From NCBI GenBank assembly GCA_004335835.1, contig RWJK01000093.1:1-25437 (forward strand): a stretch of 25,437 nucleotides of DNA. Direction: 5' to 3'. The translations under genes were made by a program, and so were the position numbers. The DNA comes from Scenedesmus sp. ARA3 (lineage: Eukaryota > Chlorophyta > Chlorophyceae > Sphaeropleales > Scenedesmaceae). The notes beneath the pieces are model-generated. The model was not told the origin of the DNA, searched no databases, and saw nothing but the letters and a program-made list of their open reading frames with translations. This document shows positions 10,816 through 21,514 of the stretch, piece by piece (position 1 is the stretch's first letter; every line of letters starts with the position of its first letter).

Positions 10816-12454
10816 ATGTCAGCAGCAACCATGCAGCAACAGATGCAGCAGCTGCGCAGCAGCGCGGCGCGGCCAGCTGCCAGCAGCAGGCGCGCAGTGG
10901 TGGTGCGGGCGCAGGCAGCAGCAGCGCCGGCAGTTGCAGATGCACCCCTTATGGTGAGGGCAGCACGTGGCGAGGCAACAGAGCGTGCTCCTTGCTGGAT
11001 GATGAGGCAGGCCGGCAGGTGGGTCTGGCATTGGCAATTTGTTTTGTGCAAGGGAAGCAGCAGGTGTGATGCTGCTAGGTATGGTAGCGGTTGTGCTTTT
11101 GCTGGATGATGAGGCAGGCTGGCAGGTGGGTGCTGTTTTCGTCGTCACTCTCTTGTGAGGATAGCAGTCTTTGTTGTAGCCCTTGCCGCAGCGAGGTGTG
11201 TCGGCTGATGAGGCAGGTCGTCATGTGGGTGCTGTCTCCGCTATCGCGTGTTATATGCAGGACAGCAGCAGTTGGGCCCCTTGCTGTTTGATGAGGCAAG
11301 CCAGCAGGTGGGTGGACATGTGGCAGTGGTGTCCCGTGTTGCAGAGTCAGCAGTGGGTGTGCTGCTGTTGGGTGTTGTAGCGGTTGTGCTCCTTGCTGGA
11401 TGATGAGGCAGGCCAGCAGGTGGGTCTGGCATTGTTGTTCCTGCAAGGACAGCACTGTTCCCTGCAAGGGCAGCAGCAGGTGTGATGCTGCTGGGTGTTG
11501 TAGCTTTTGAGCTCCTTGCCGGATGAAGAGACAGGCCGGCAGGTGGGTGGATTTGCCGTCCTGCTTTGCTGTTCCTGCAAGGGCAGCAGGAGGTGTGTTG
11601 CAGCTGGCTCAGCAGGTGTGCAGCAGCTGCTTTGGGCTGCTGATTTGTTGTAGCACCTGCAGCAGCTGGGGGTGTGCGCAGCAGGGTCGGCAGCAGCTGC
11701 ATGGCACCTTCAGCAGAGCTGGCACGGAAGGAGCATAAGTTGAGGTGGTGCTGGCTGTTATGCAGCTGCTGCTGCTGCCACTGCTGCTTAGGTGTCGTAG
11801 TTGCAGCATTCAACACATCTGTATACACCTGTATACAGGAAGCTGGCCTGGCGCATGTGATGGGTATTCTGGTTGCTTTCTGTTGCTGCTGCTGGCAGGG
11901 AGGTTCCTGCAGGGTCGTGCAGGGTCATGCAGGTGCAGATTCAGCTTTACAGAGACGCTCATTGCGGCGTGTTGCAGCAGTATGCCAGCAGGTGCTGCTG
12001 TAGTTTGTTGCTGCTGTGTTGTGTCGTTGCTGCTGGTGTGGTGCAGACGCCTGCATGCTGCTTGCTGTTGGCGGCGCGTTGCAGCGCTGCTGACAGCATC
12101 GCCATGGCAGTCTTCTGTAGTATGCTTGCTGTTTCAGGAAGCTGCTTTGGTGGGCGGGTGTCTCCAGTTTCCAATGTTGCCTGAAGCGTTGACTTTGTAG
12201 CAGCAGCAGCAGCAGCAGCAGCAACAGCAGTGTTACGGGCTTGGCAGCACACAGACAATTGAGCGCATGCATCCATGTACACGAGCAGCTGTCCCTTGAG
12301 GCGTCATGCAGCCGCAGTTGCCCTGATGTCAATCAACGCGCCATTGGTTGCGTGAATTGTGTGCTGGCTGACGTGCCGCAGGTACCAGGCTGCGTACCGC
12401 GTGCTGGCGCGCAAGCACAACTCTTTCGCACTGGCCGGCTACGTTGCGCTGCTG

Positions 12455-12485
<31 letters not shown>

Positions 12486-14198
12486 AGGTACCAGGCAGCG
12501 TACCGCGAGCTGGCGCGCAAGCACCCCTCCTTCAGGGAGCGCAGCGAGACCACAGAGCTCATCGTGGACATCAGCCTGCAGGTGAAAGCAGTACCATGGC
12601 ATTGAATTATGTGCTGTTGTGCTTGCTGTTGTGCTTGCTGTTGTGCTTGTTAATGGCTTGTGGGTTGCTGTTGTGCTTGTTGATGGCTTGTGGGTTGCTG
12701 TTGTGCTGGTTGATGGCTTGTGGGTTGCTGTTGTGCTTGTTAATGGCTTGTGGGTTGCTGTTGTGCTTGTTGATGGCTTGTGGGTTGTTGTTGTGCTTGT
12801 TGATGGCTTGTGGGTTGCTGTTGTGCTTGTTGATGGCTTGTGGGTTGCTGTTGTGCTTGTTGATGGCNNNNNNNNNNNNNNNNNNNNNNNNNNNNNNNNN
12901 NNNNNNNNNNNNNNNNNNNNNNNNNNNNNGTGGGTTGCTGTTGTGCTTGTTGATGGCTTGTGGGTTGGTGTTGTGCTTGTTGATGGCTTGTGGGTTGCTG
13001 TTGTGCTTGTTGATGGCTTGTGGGTTGGTGTTGTGCTTGTTGATGGCTTGTGGGTTGCTGTTGTGCTTGTTGATGGCTTGTGGGTTGAGGCGACGAGCTC
13101 ATCGTTGACGTCAGCCTCCATGCAGGCGGCAGGCTATGTTACACACCACGCGTTACATAGCTTGGCGGTTGTTGCGTAAGCTGCCGCGACTGCTAGTGTC
13201 AACTCTGCCCCTGCCGATGCTGCCCTTACACAACTTTCTTGCAGCTTCAAGCCTGATGTTGTGATCCTGTTCAGCAAAACCGACCCCCTTGTTATCATAC
13301 CACAATGATGAAATGTAAACTCTGCCCCTGCAACGCCTGCATGTTTGCCTGCCTGCAGCCCTTCTGCAGCCCCAAGCCTGATGGCATACATCTGTTCAGA
13401 TTCACAGCTATTGCCAATGCCCTGCTGCTGTTGCCCTGCCGCTGCCGCTGCTGCATTTGTGCTTGCAGCCCTTCCGCAGCTTCAAGCCTGACGGCGTCAT
13501 CCTGTTCAGCGACATCCTGACCCCCCTGCCAGGCATTGGCGTGCCTTTTGAGATCGATGACAACAAGGGGCCCCTGCTGGACAACCCCATCCGCAGCAAG
13601 GAGCAGGTGCGTTTAGGGTTCAAGCACAGCACTGCACTGCGCAACACCCAGCACAGCACAGCAACACAGCACAGCACGGCACTGCAGCAGCGGTTGGTTC
13701 CGTCAAGGGGGCAGCACAGTGCTGTTCATTGACTCGATCTTCTTGCAGTTGTTCATGTGCGTCACTGTCGTGCACGAGATCCCTGGCATGTGTTGCTTAG
13801 CTGCTTCTGCCGCTACCACTGCTGCTGCTGCTGCAGTTGAAGCAGCTGCACAAGCTGGACCTGTCCCAGCTGCAGTTTGTGGGCGAGTCGCTGAAGCTGC
13901 TGCGGCAGGAGGTTGGGGACCAAGCAGCAGTGCTGGGTGAGCAGCAGCAGCAGCAGCACTGGACAGATATTGCAGCAACAGCGGATGCAGCAGTCCCTGT
14001 GTGGAGGGCTTATTCTGCTAGCATTTGCACTGTGTCGGGCCAGCAGCAGCAAGTTTGCTGGGCACAGCAGCAGCCTGGCACTTGCGGCAATGGTACCTGC
14101 TTGGCCACAGCCTTTCCACAGCCAGTACCAGCTGCCTGGCTTTCAGCATTCTGTGTCTGCTGGTAGCAAAGCCAGTCAGAAACTACAATGGTGCTGTC

Positions 14199-14237
<39 letters not shown>

Positions 14238-15977
14238 CTTTGTGGGCAGCCCCTGGACACTTGCCACCTACATCATCGAGGGAGCCAGCAGCAGCCTCTA
14301 CAAGACCATCAAGTGAGCCCGGCTGATACGTCTGCTGATTGAAGATGGCGGTGATGTGGCTGTCCTCATATGCTGTCCCCTTCCCTTGGGTGTTGATGTG
14401 GTGCTGAGCAGTGCGTGACTTGTTTATTGTTCGTCTGCCGCCTCCGCCCACGCTGCTGCTGCTGCTGCTGCTGCTGCTGTAGGTCTATGGCATACAGCGA
14501 GCCTGCGCTGCTTGACGCGCTGCTGAGCCACCTGGCCGACGCGATGGCGGACTACATCCGCTTCCAGATCGACAGCGGCGCGCAGTGCGTGCAGATCTTC
14601 GACTCGTGGGGCGGCCAGCTGCCACCCTCACAGTGGGACAAGTGAGTGGCTGTTACTTGATGTGTTGCGGTTGTGTTATGTGACTGTTAAAAGGCGTGTA
14701 CAGTGTGGGTAGATCTTCGACTCCTGGAGCGGCCAGCTGCCGCCGCGGCAGTCGAAAGTTCAGTGCTAATCTGAAGCAATAGGTAGAGCTCATGTTACTG
14801 GTTGTGTACTGTCACATGGCTTGTTGCTTAATACATCTATTTTGAAAGGAGCCACAAGTTGTATGTTAATGCATTTGGGGTGCATGGTCAATGAACGGCT
14901 CTACACAAAGCTCAGGCAGTGCTCAATGCCTGTGTATCAACACTGCTGCTGCTGCTGCCTTTTCCAGGTGGTCCGGCCCCTACCTGCGGCGCGTGATTGA
15001 GAGCGTCAAGTCAACGCACCCCAGCACGCCCCTCACGCTGTATGCCAATGGCAGCGGCGGCCTGCTGGAGCGCCTTGGAGCTACTGGGGCTGATGTGGTG
15101 GGCCTGGACTGGACTGTTGACATGGCTGATGCACGCAGGCGGCTGGGCAGCAAGTCGGTGCAGGTGAGAGCCCCACTGGGCGGTGTGGCGAGGCCGTTGT
15201 TGATCGATGCCAATGTGTGTTTGTCCGCTGCGCTAATGCATCTGATGCAGTCTGCAGGAGGGCGCTGACCCCGCGACGCTATTGAAGGCATGTGTATATG
15301 CATACGGCCAATGTATGGTACCGCGGACCTGCTTGGCAAGCAACGGAACAGCTGCAGACTGACTTGGACTCCATTGTGCTGTCTGCGGCGAGACCGCCAT
15401 CGAGGCCGCCGTGCACATGCGATGCATATGTGCCCAGTGCACATGTTCACTGTATGTGATTATTGTGCTGCAATCCGCAGGGCAATGTGAACCCCACGGT
15501 GCTGTTCTGCGGAGGCCGCTGTTGAGGCTGCTGTGCATTGCCAAAGCCGCTGTGCACACTGCACCTCAAATAAGCTGACTCAACCCACTGCGTTACTTGT
15601 GTATTGCAGGGCAATGTGGACCCCACGGTGCTGTTCTGCGGCGAGGCCGCCATCGAGGCTGCCTTGCGCGCACCCACTGCATCTGCGCCCACTGCAGTAA
15701 AATTCGTACTCATTGAACTACCCTTGCACTCAACTCCCCGTTTAACCGAATCCATATGATGTACTACCGCCTGCAGGGCAACGTGGACCCCACAGTGCTG
15801 TTCTGTGGGGAGGCAGCCATCGAGGCTGCCGTGCGTGACGTGCTCAGCAAGGCGGGCGGCAAGGGCCACATCCTCAACCTGGGCCATGGCGTGCTGGTTG
15901 GGACACCAGAGGCGGCAGTGGCGCACATGTTTGCACTCAGCAAGAGCATCAAGGCAGCGGAGCTGGTGACTGCCTAA
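10816..15977 (+). CDS. UROD: Uroporphyrinogen decarboxylase, probably plastid-targeted
   Basis: This enzyme converts uroporphyrinogen III to coproporphyrinogen III in heme and chlorophyll synthesis. Exons are 10816-11018, 12488-12581, 13469-13606, 13837-13936, 14237-14312, 14483-14641, 14968-15163 and 15777-15977. All junctions are GT-AG and in phase, giving 388 residues and a TAA stop. The first 40 or so residues are rich in S, A and R and contain VVVRAQA, a likely transit peptide with a cleavage site. The core starts at [16 protein letters not shown] (R64 and R68), FSDILTPL (D114, the catalytic aspartate position), GSPWTLATY (Y190) and ILNLGHG (H359) match the known active-site residues of the family. 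The length fits plastid forms. The nearest TGTAA (17922) is almost 2 kb past the stop, so the transcript end is uncertain. Confidence 0.95.
11019..11600 (+). repeat. Five extra copies of the 3' end of UROD exon 1 in tandem
   Basis: After the real exon end at 11018, copies of the [14 protein letters not shown] end recur, ending at 11125, 11224, 11307, 11419 and 11542. Each is followed by GTGGGT, a usable 5' splice site. The spacing is 83 to 123 bp and the intron part of the unit (CCTGCAAGG..GCAGCAGGTGTG) is shared. Copies at 11125, 11307, 11419 and 11542 are close matches; the one at 11224 is decayed. Confidence 0.9.
12382..12432 (+). repeat. Upstream copy of the 5' end of UROD exon 2
   Basis: After a CCGCAG 3' splice site the copy reads [15 protein letters not shown], compared with [15 protein letters not shown] in the real exon at 12488. 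It lies about 106 bp upstream and then diverges. Confidence 0.9.
12443..12487 (+). repeat. CTG run forming the end of UROD intron 1
   Basis: A CTG run broken once by CTA ends directly in CTGCAG at the 3' splice site of exon 2. There is no other polypyrimidine tract. Confidence 0.9.
12611..13086 (+). repeat. 30-bp minisatellite in UROD intron 2, with an assembly gap
   Basis: The unit is about GTTGATGGCTTGTGGGTTGC followed by TGTTGTGCTT, repeated about 15 times in the visible sequence, with variants TTAATGG, GTTGGTG and GTTGTTG. Bases 12868-12929 are N, so the true copy number is unknown. The array begins with three short GTGCTTGCTGTT units. Because 30 is divisible by three, long open frames run through it on both strands; these are not genes. 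Confidence 0.95.
12868..12929. other. Assembly gap (62 N)
   Basis: A run of 62 undetermined bases lies inside the 30-bp minisatellite. The gap length is probably nominal, since repeats of this kind collapse in assembly. Confidence 1.
13087..13125 (+). repeat. Downstream copy of the 3' end of UROD exon 2
   Basis: GACGAGCTCATCGTTGACG continues like the exon end (coding ELIVDISLQ) with a 2-bp insertion before the former splice site. The minisatellite therefore lies between the real exon end (12581) and its copy. Confidence 0.8.
13245..13403 (+). repeat. Two upstream copies of the 5' end of UROD exon 3
   Basis: Copies at 13245-13290 (TTGCAG, then [10 protein letters not shown] in frame) and 13359-13403 (CTGCAG, then [13 protein letters not shown]) repeat the start of exon 13469. 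Each keeps a 3' splice site. The flanking AACTCTGCCCCTGC is repeated as well (13200 and 13319). Confidence 0.85.
14198..14233 (+). repeat. CTG run at the end of UROD intron 4
   Basis: A CTG run ends in CCAG at 14236. The same intron starts GTGAGCAGCAGCAGCAGCAG, so its two ends carry complementary triplets. Confidence 0.9.
14451..14482 (+). repeat. CTG run at the end of UROD intron 5
   Basis: A CTG run ends in CTGTAG directly at the 3' splice site of exon 14483. Confidence 0.9.
14710..14757 (+). repeat. Downstream copy of the 3' end of UROD exon 6
   Basis: This repeats QIFDSWxGQLPP from exon 14483-14641, with changes and no usable splice site. It lies 69 bp into the following intron. Confidence 0.85.
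15366..15665 (+). repeat. Three upstream copies of the 5' end of UROD exon 8
   Basis: Copies start near 15366 (decayed at its 5' end), at 15481 and at 15610. The latter two follow CGCAG and TGCAG and read GN(V)(N/D)PTVLFC before diverging. The copy at 15610 keeps the frame through GEAAIEAA. The spacing to the real exon (15777) is about 120 to 170 bp. Confidence 0.9.
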
Positions 15978-16085
15978 GTGCATGCTACCAGGGAGGGCTT
16001 TGTAGAGGGTTGGTGGGGATGTGAAGGCTGTCCGGCTGCGTCCGGTTGGTGTGAATCAGCTGCTGTGGCTTTGGGTTTAAGTGTG

Positions 16086-16219
16086 CTGGTCAAGGCAGGC
16101 GGCAAGGGCCACATCCTGAACCTGGGGCATGGTGTGCTGCTGGGCACACCAGAGGAGGCAGTGGCACACATGTTTGCACTCAGCAAGAGCATCAGGGCAG
16201 CAGAGCTGGTGACCGCCTA
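16086..16219 (+). repeat. Downstream copy of the UROD C-terminus with its own stop
   Basis: The copy repeats the last 44 codons of exon 8 in frame to a TAA ([19 protein letters not shown] is visible), with four or so conservative changes. It lies 108 bp after the real stop. It lacks the exon start and an obvious 3' splice site, so it is most likely 3' UTR or a pseudo-exon. It is unusually intact compared with the other copies. Confidence 0.9.
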
Positions 16220-18129
16220 AGAGGGTTGTGTGACTTGGCGGCTGCCTAGTTGGTGGAAGTTTGAGTTATGCAGCGGCTGGGGTTTAAGTTGGCATGCAGC
16301 AGCAGCAGCAGGGGTGGTGATGGTGGTGTGATGAGGAGTAGGGTTGTGGTTACAGGGTCACTGGGTGGGTTTGATCGGCATCAGGTGCAGCGACTGGTTC
16401 CCCGAGGTTGATGGGTTTCTAGGGTGGGGCTTGAAAGGGCGAGTATGCACTGTTGGTGGGTGGCTTGAGTGCTGTGCTGGCCGGTTGATGCGAGTGCTAA
16501 GTGCTTTATTTTGAATGACAGCGGTCATCACGAGTGTGTTGTGCCGCTGCTGTGTCTGCAGATTCGTCTGTGGTGATGGTGTGCACATCTTGTGCTGCAT
16601 TGTGCTTGCGACTGTCACATCTGCTGTTATGCCGTGTATAAGCATCATGAAGTGATGCATGAGGCCAGCTGGCAGGCAGGCATTGGATGCTGTTATCAGG
16701 GAGTTTGCGGAGTTTTTAGCATGCAGCTGTCTGTTGTGAGACGAAATGCGTGCAGGATTGCATGGCTGCTGCACTGCTGTGACGCTGCGTGTGCGCTAGG
16801 CAGGCTGTGGCGGCTGCTGCCGCAGCTGGCAGCTGGTGTGCATAATAATAATAGTCTTCTTGTGCAGCTGGTGCGCATGTCTTGCCAGCGTGCATGGCGT
16901 GACTGCATGCTGCAGATGCATGTGCCCTGTCGAACTGGATCTGCCGGCAATGTTTTGAGATCAAGACAGTGAATGTATGTGCACGCTGCAGCGTTAGCAT
17001 GTTCTGCCTGGGGGTGGTGTCAGCTTCAGCACGGCCTGACAGCATGTCAGTATCAGCGCCTCTGTGAATGGTCCTTTTGCAACAGACCGGATGATTCCAG
17101 AGTTGCACATCATGATGGTGGTTGGTGGCGTAGCCTCCTGCTGCGTTTGCAGGATCATTGTGGTGCTGACAGCGCTTGGCGCAGGCCTTCTGGGCATATC
17201 TTGACGTTGGCCTGGTACAAGGTGCACATGTGCACATGTACATGTGCACTTGATACGGGGTCGGCGTGGCATTGCAGGGGCTAACAGCAGGCAATATGTA
17301 TGGCGCATCACTGCATCATGGCAGTATGGCACCACAGGCATGAGGATGCAATGTTTGGCCAGCTAGGTGAAGCGTGCACGTGGTTGGCAGGTGCACAACA
17401 GTGCTCAGCTGTGCAGTTTACTGCAACAGTCCTGCATCGAGTGGATGCAGCAGCTGCAGCTGATCTCCAACAGTAAGCATGCCAAACGTTGGTCTTGAAC
17501 CTCCACCGCTGGTTGTATGTCACGGGGTTGATTAGGATTTTGAAAGACACGTCACCTTGTTTCTTGACACGTTCACTGTGAAGCAGGCCTCGAGGCTGCT
17601 TCTGTGCAACAGTGTTCAGCAAACAACTGCCCAGATGGCGCAACTTGCAAATGAACGCTCTAATCAACTACACATCACCTGCAGCATGAGAGCCGAGGAG
17701 CAGGGCTCTGATTGTCCGGCAGTTTACCGATGACTAACCTGAGAATGTACCATATCGTATGCTTTGAAAGACCTGTTCATTCTATAACAGGATTTTGTTG
17801 CTGTCATGCTACGTTTTTGTTTCTTTTTTTGCTCACCTCGTGGCGTGTACGCGGCAGATTCTCATGTACGCCGGCAGAAGTAGACGCTTGTGGACGAAGA
17901 GCGAGAGAGAACTCAAAATATTGTAACATTCAACTAAATCTACTCATTTTGTCGTCGTTCAACAATAACCAGGGTGGAGCAAGCAGCAGGAGGCATGCAG
18001 TAGCATGAGATACCTCTGCTGGCGCTGAGCACGAAGGAGGTTGGTGGGTGCCTCTTGCATTGTAGTTTGCAGACAAAGATGACGTGTGCTAGGGGTTGGA
18101 TGCTGGCCGAGTTGCAGCAGTACCCGCTG

Positions 18130-18164
<35 letters not shown>

Positions 18165-18512
18165 GGTGCTGTCCTGTGTCACGTCTGACACACATATGAC
18201 TTGCAGAAGCAACAGCACACATGCTCTGCTTTGCTAGGATATCGTTTCCAAGTGGTGCAATGGGCGTCAGCACACTATGCTTACCAGCAGGCACATCCCA
18301 AGCGACTCCCTCATTAGTATCCTAGCATTCTTGGCTTGCTCTCACTTTCTTTTCCCAAATTCGCTGATTATACGCTAAAAGTTGCACCTTCATTGCAACA
18401 CATAACTCTGCAAATTGGCATTCACAGGTTCCTTCCTTGAGTCATCTGCTCTGACAGCAACGGAAGCGGTAGCAGCGGCGGCAGCAGCAGCAGCGGCAGC
18501 AGCAGGAGCAGC
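16220..18512. other. Intergenic region between UROD and the dNTPase, no gene recognised
   Basis: Open frames here are short and resemble nothing that I know. Visible items are a 20-bp palindrome (17230-17249), a TGTAA at 17922, and CAG runs at 18137-18162 and 18478-18512. The last run is immediately upstream of the next start codon. Confidence 0.5.
17230..17249. repeat. 20-bp perfect palindrome
   Basis: GTGCACATGTACATGTGCAC is its own reverse complement, in a longer run of GTGCACATG units. No function is apparent. Confidence 0.6.
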
Positions 18513-19237
18513 ATGCCAGACCTGCTGGATGAGCTGCAAAGCTTGTCTGTCTCAGAGTACAGCAGCCGGCGGCGTGATACAGCAGCAGGTGCCAGCCTGT
18601 TTGCTGACGTGGCACATGGAGAGGTTGCAATCGATGAATGTGCCAGCCAGCTGCTGCACACCCGTCCATGTGAGTTGAGGTGTGGGGTTGAACTCAGTGT
18701 GGCAAGGCAAAGAGCAACCCGTCCAGTGCTACAGCAGCAGCTGGCAGATTAGCTAGCTTGTGACAAGGATGAGTGTTGAATATGGTCGCCCTGCGCTGCA
18801 CAGCATGCTGCAGCACAGTCGGTGCTGAAGTGCTCATGCCAGCCTGCTTGCTGACATGGCCCATGGGAGGTTGCAGTTGATGAATGCAGCAGCCGGCTGC
18901 TGCACACTTGGCCATGTGAGTACAGCAGTTGCTGAGGCACCAGGCTGTAGCGCAAGGCGCAAAGCTGTAGCCTGAGCCACCAGGCTGTAGCATGAGGCAC
19001 CAGGCTGTAGCGTCAGACACATGCTGGCAGCACCAGGCTATAGCATGGCCAGCATCTGCCCATATCAGCTGGTAAATGCTGTAATGGTTGCAGCAGTTTT
19101 GTGCGGGCAGGCAGCAGTGACCTTGCGCTGCACAGACATAGCAGCACAGCTGGTAACAGCCGCTGTCACCAGCCACTGGGTGAAATTCAGGCTGCGAATA
19201 TCATGTAAGGCAAGTTGGAAACAAGTGCAAGCTTGTG

Positions 19238-19272
<35 letters not shown>

Positions 19273-19564
19273 TGCTGCTGCTTCATAGTCCACCGGACGA
19301 ATTCATTGAAGCAGCTAGGCTGCGCACACTGTCGCTTCCTATCAGAGGTACTGACCATGCTGCTGCTGCTGCTGCTGCTGTTGCTGCTGACCCACAGTCT
19401 GCCGCATGGAGAATCTAAAGCAGCTGGGCTGTGCACTCTCCAATGATATGCTGACTCAGACGCCGTGCTGCTGCTGCTGCTGATCCGCAGTCCGCCGCAT
19501 GGATCACCTCAAACAGCTGGGCTGTGCCAACTGGGTCTTAGCATCGAAGCTGACTAAGACGCTG

Positions 19565-19609
<45 letters not shown>

Positions 19610-21482
19610 GTTGCAGTCCGCCGCATGGATTCCCTCAAGCAGCTGGGCTGTGTCAATTGGGTCTTCCCTGGAGCCACCCACACTCGGCATCAGCACTCCC
19701 TTGGGGTGTCTCACCTGGCTGTCGAGTGTGGGATGCAGCTGCACCGCAATGGGTCAAAGGATGTAACGGCTGAGAACCTGATGCTGCTGGGGGTGGCAGG
19801 TGAGGCGGCGAGAATGCTGCTGCTGCGTGCCAGGATCTGCAATGTGCATGAGTTGCAGTCGTACAAAAAGCAACAACAGAGTGCACCAATGCATTGGTAC
19901 TACCACGGTGAGCGAAGGAATGCCCGGTTGTGGCGAGGTTCTGCCGCCAGAAACAACATGTGCCAGACGATTGCATGTAGAGTTGTGTACATGGGGCCTC
20001 ATATGTATGCTCTGGGGACGTTGGTAATCAACCGCAAAGCTTGGTCAACTACATGTTATAACGTGTTTTGTAAATGCAGGCCTGCTGCATGATGTGGGCC
20101 ATGGCCCCTTCAGCCACGTGTTTGAAAGCCAGATTCTGCCACGGCTGGGAGTGACAGGCTGGTGAGTACTGCTGAAAGCAGCACACGCTTTGCATACTGT
20201 TCATGGAGACACCAGCAACAGTTGATCGGGTTGACTGCGGTGCACAATGTAGAAACAGCACATGTATGTGGCATCAGCACTGCTGTCCAGCAAGTAGACG
20301 CTAGTTCTGCATGCGCATGCCAGACACTGGTAGACATTTCATGTGGGTGTGCAACTGCCGCTGCGGTTGTTGCTCAGAACGTGTGCCTCGATGTCAACTG
20401 CTGGATCTGGCTACATGCTGCTGCCACTGCTGCTGCCGCTGCCGCTGCTGCGGCTGCTGCTGCTGCTGCTGCTGCTGCTGTCGCTGCACAGGAAGCACGA
20501 GGACATGTCAGAGCAGCTCATCGACCACATCGCAGACAGCAGCAGCCTGGACCTGTCGCAGCAGCAGTGGGGCCGTGTGAAGGACATCATCCGAGGAAGA
20601 ACAACACCCGGCATTTTTTGGGCGGAGGGCCAGGAGTGGCTGCCCTCGGTGCGTGGCTGAGTGTGGTTGATGGTGGCATACTTGATGAATTGTGATAAGT
20701 ACTTGATGAAAGACAGGCTGCACATCTTATCTGCTGCTATCTGCTGCTAAACAAATGTTACTTTGAATGCACATAACATGTTATAACACATTTTGTTGCA
20801 GGTGGTGGCTGGTGACGCTGACATGGACCGTGGTGACTACCTGATGAGGGACGCAGTGACAACCGGCATGCAGCACAACTATGACGTGTGGGAGCTCATA
20901 CGAGCCTCCAAGGTAGGCGCAGCTCTGGTAGGAGCAGCTCCGGCAACATCTGTCTCGGCGCTATCGCCCCAACAACGTGCAGCACAGCTTTGATGCCTTG
21001 CCTGCTGCTGCCCTGAACCTTGGCGCTGGTGACTGTCGCATTGTGTTTTTTTGGCTGTCCCTGCAGCCCAGGAGCTGCTGGTTAATGGTGAGAAAGCAAC
21101 CTGTCACGCTGAGTCAGCGCAGCCGGCGCTTGCCCAGCTTTTCGGTAACTTGCTAGACCCTGTACTACCCTGTGTTAGCCACACTATAACAAAAGGCCTG
21201 CTTGTCACAACATCCCAGGTGCTGGAAGTCGACGGCGTAAACACAATCTGCTACGCGGAGTCAGCCCAGTCTGTGCTGGCTGCGCAGTTTGAGGCACGCG
21301 CGCTGATGCACGACACGGTGTACCAGCAGCAGCAGGTCAAGGCAGTCGAGTGCATGGTGGCGGATGCACTGACTGCTGCAAACCACGTGCTGCGTATTCA
21401 AGAGCTTGCTTCAAGGTGTGTGAGGGGATGGGTGTCTTAGCAGGTTGGGGCAGTGGAGTGCAGCAGCAGCAACAGCAGCAGC

Positions 21483-21514
<32 letters not shown>

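Noticed and set aside
12333..13179. Long open frames on both strands (10-residue repeats such as [10 protein letters not shown] or [10 protein letters not shown])
   Set aside because: They come from the 30-bp intronic minisatellite, whose length is divisible by three, so it stays open in several frames. They cross an assembly gap and lie between UROD exons.
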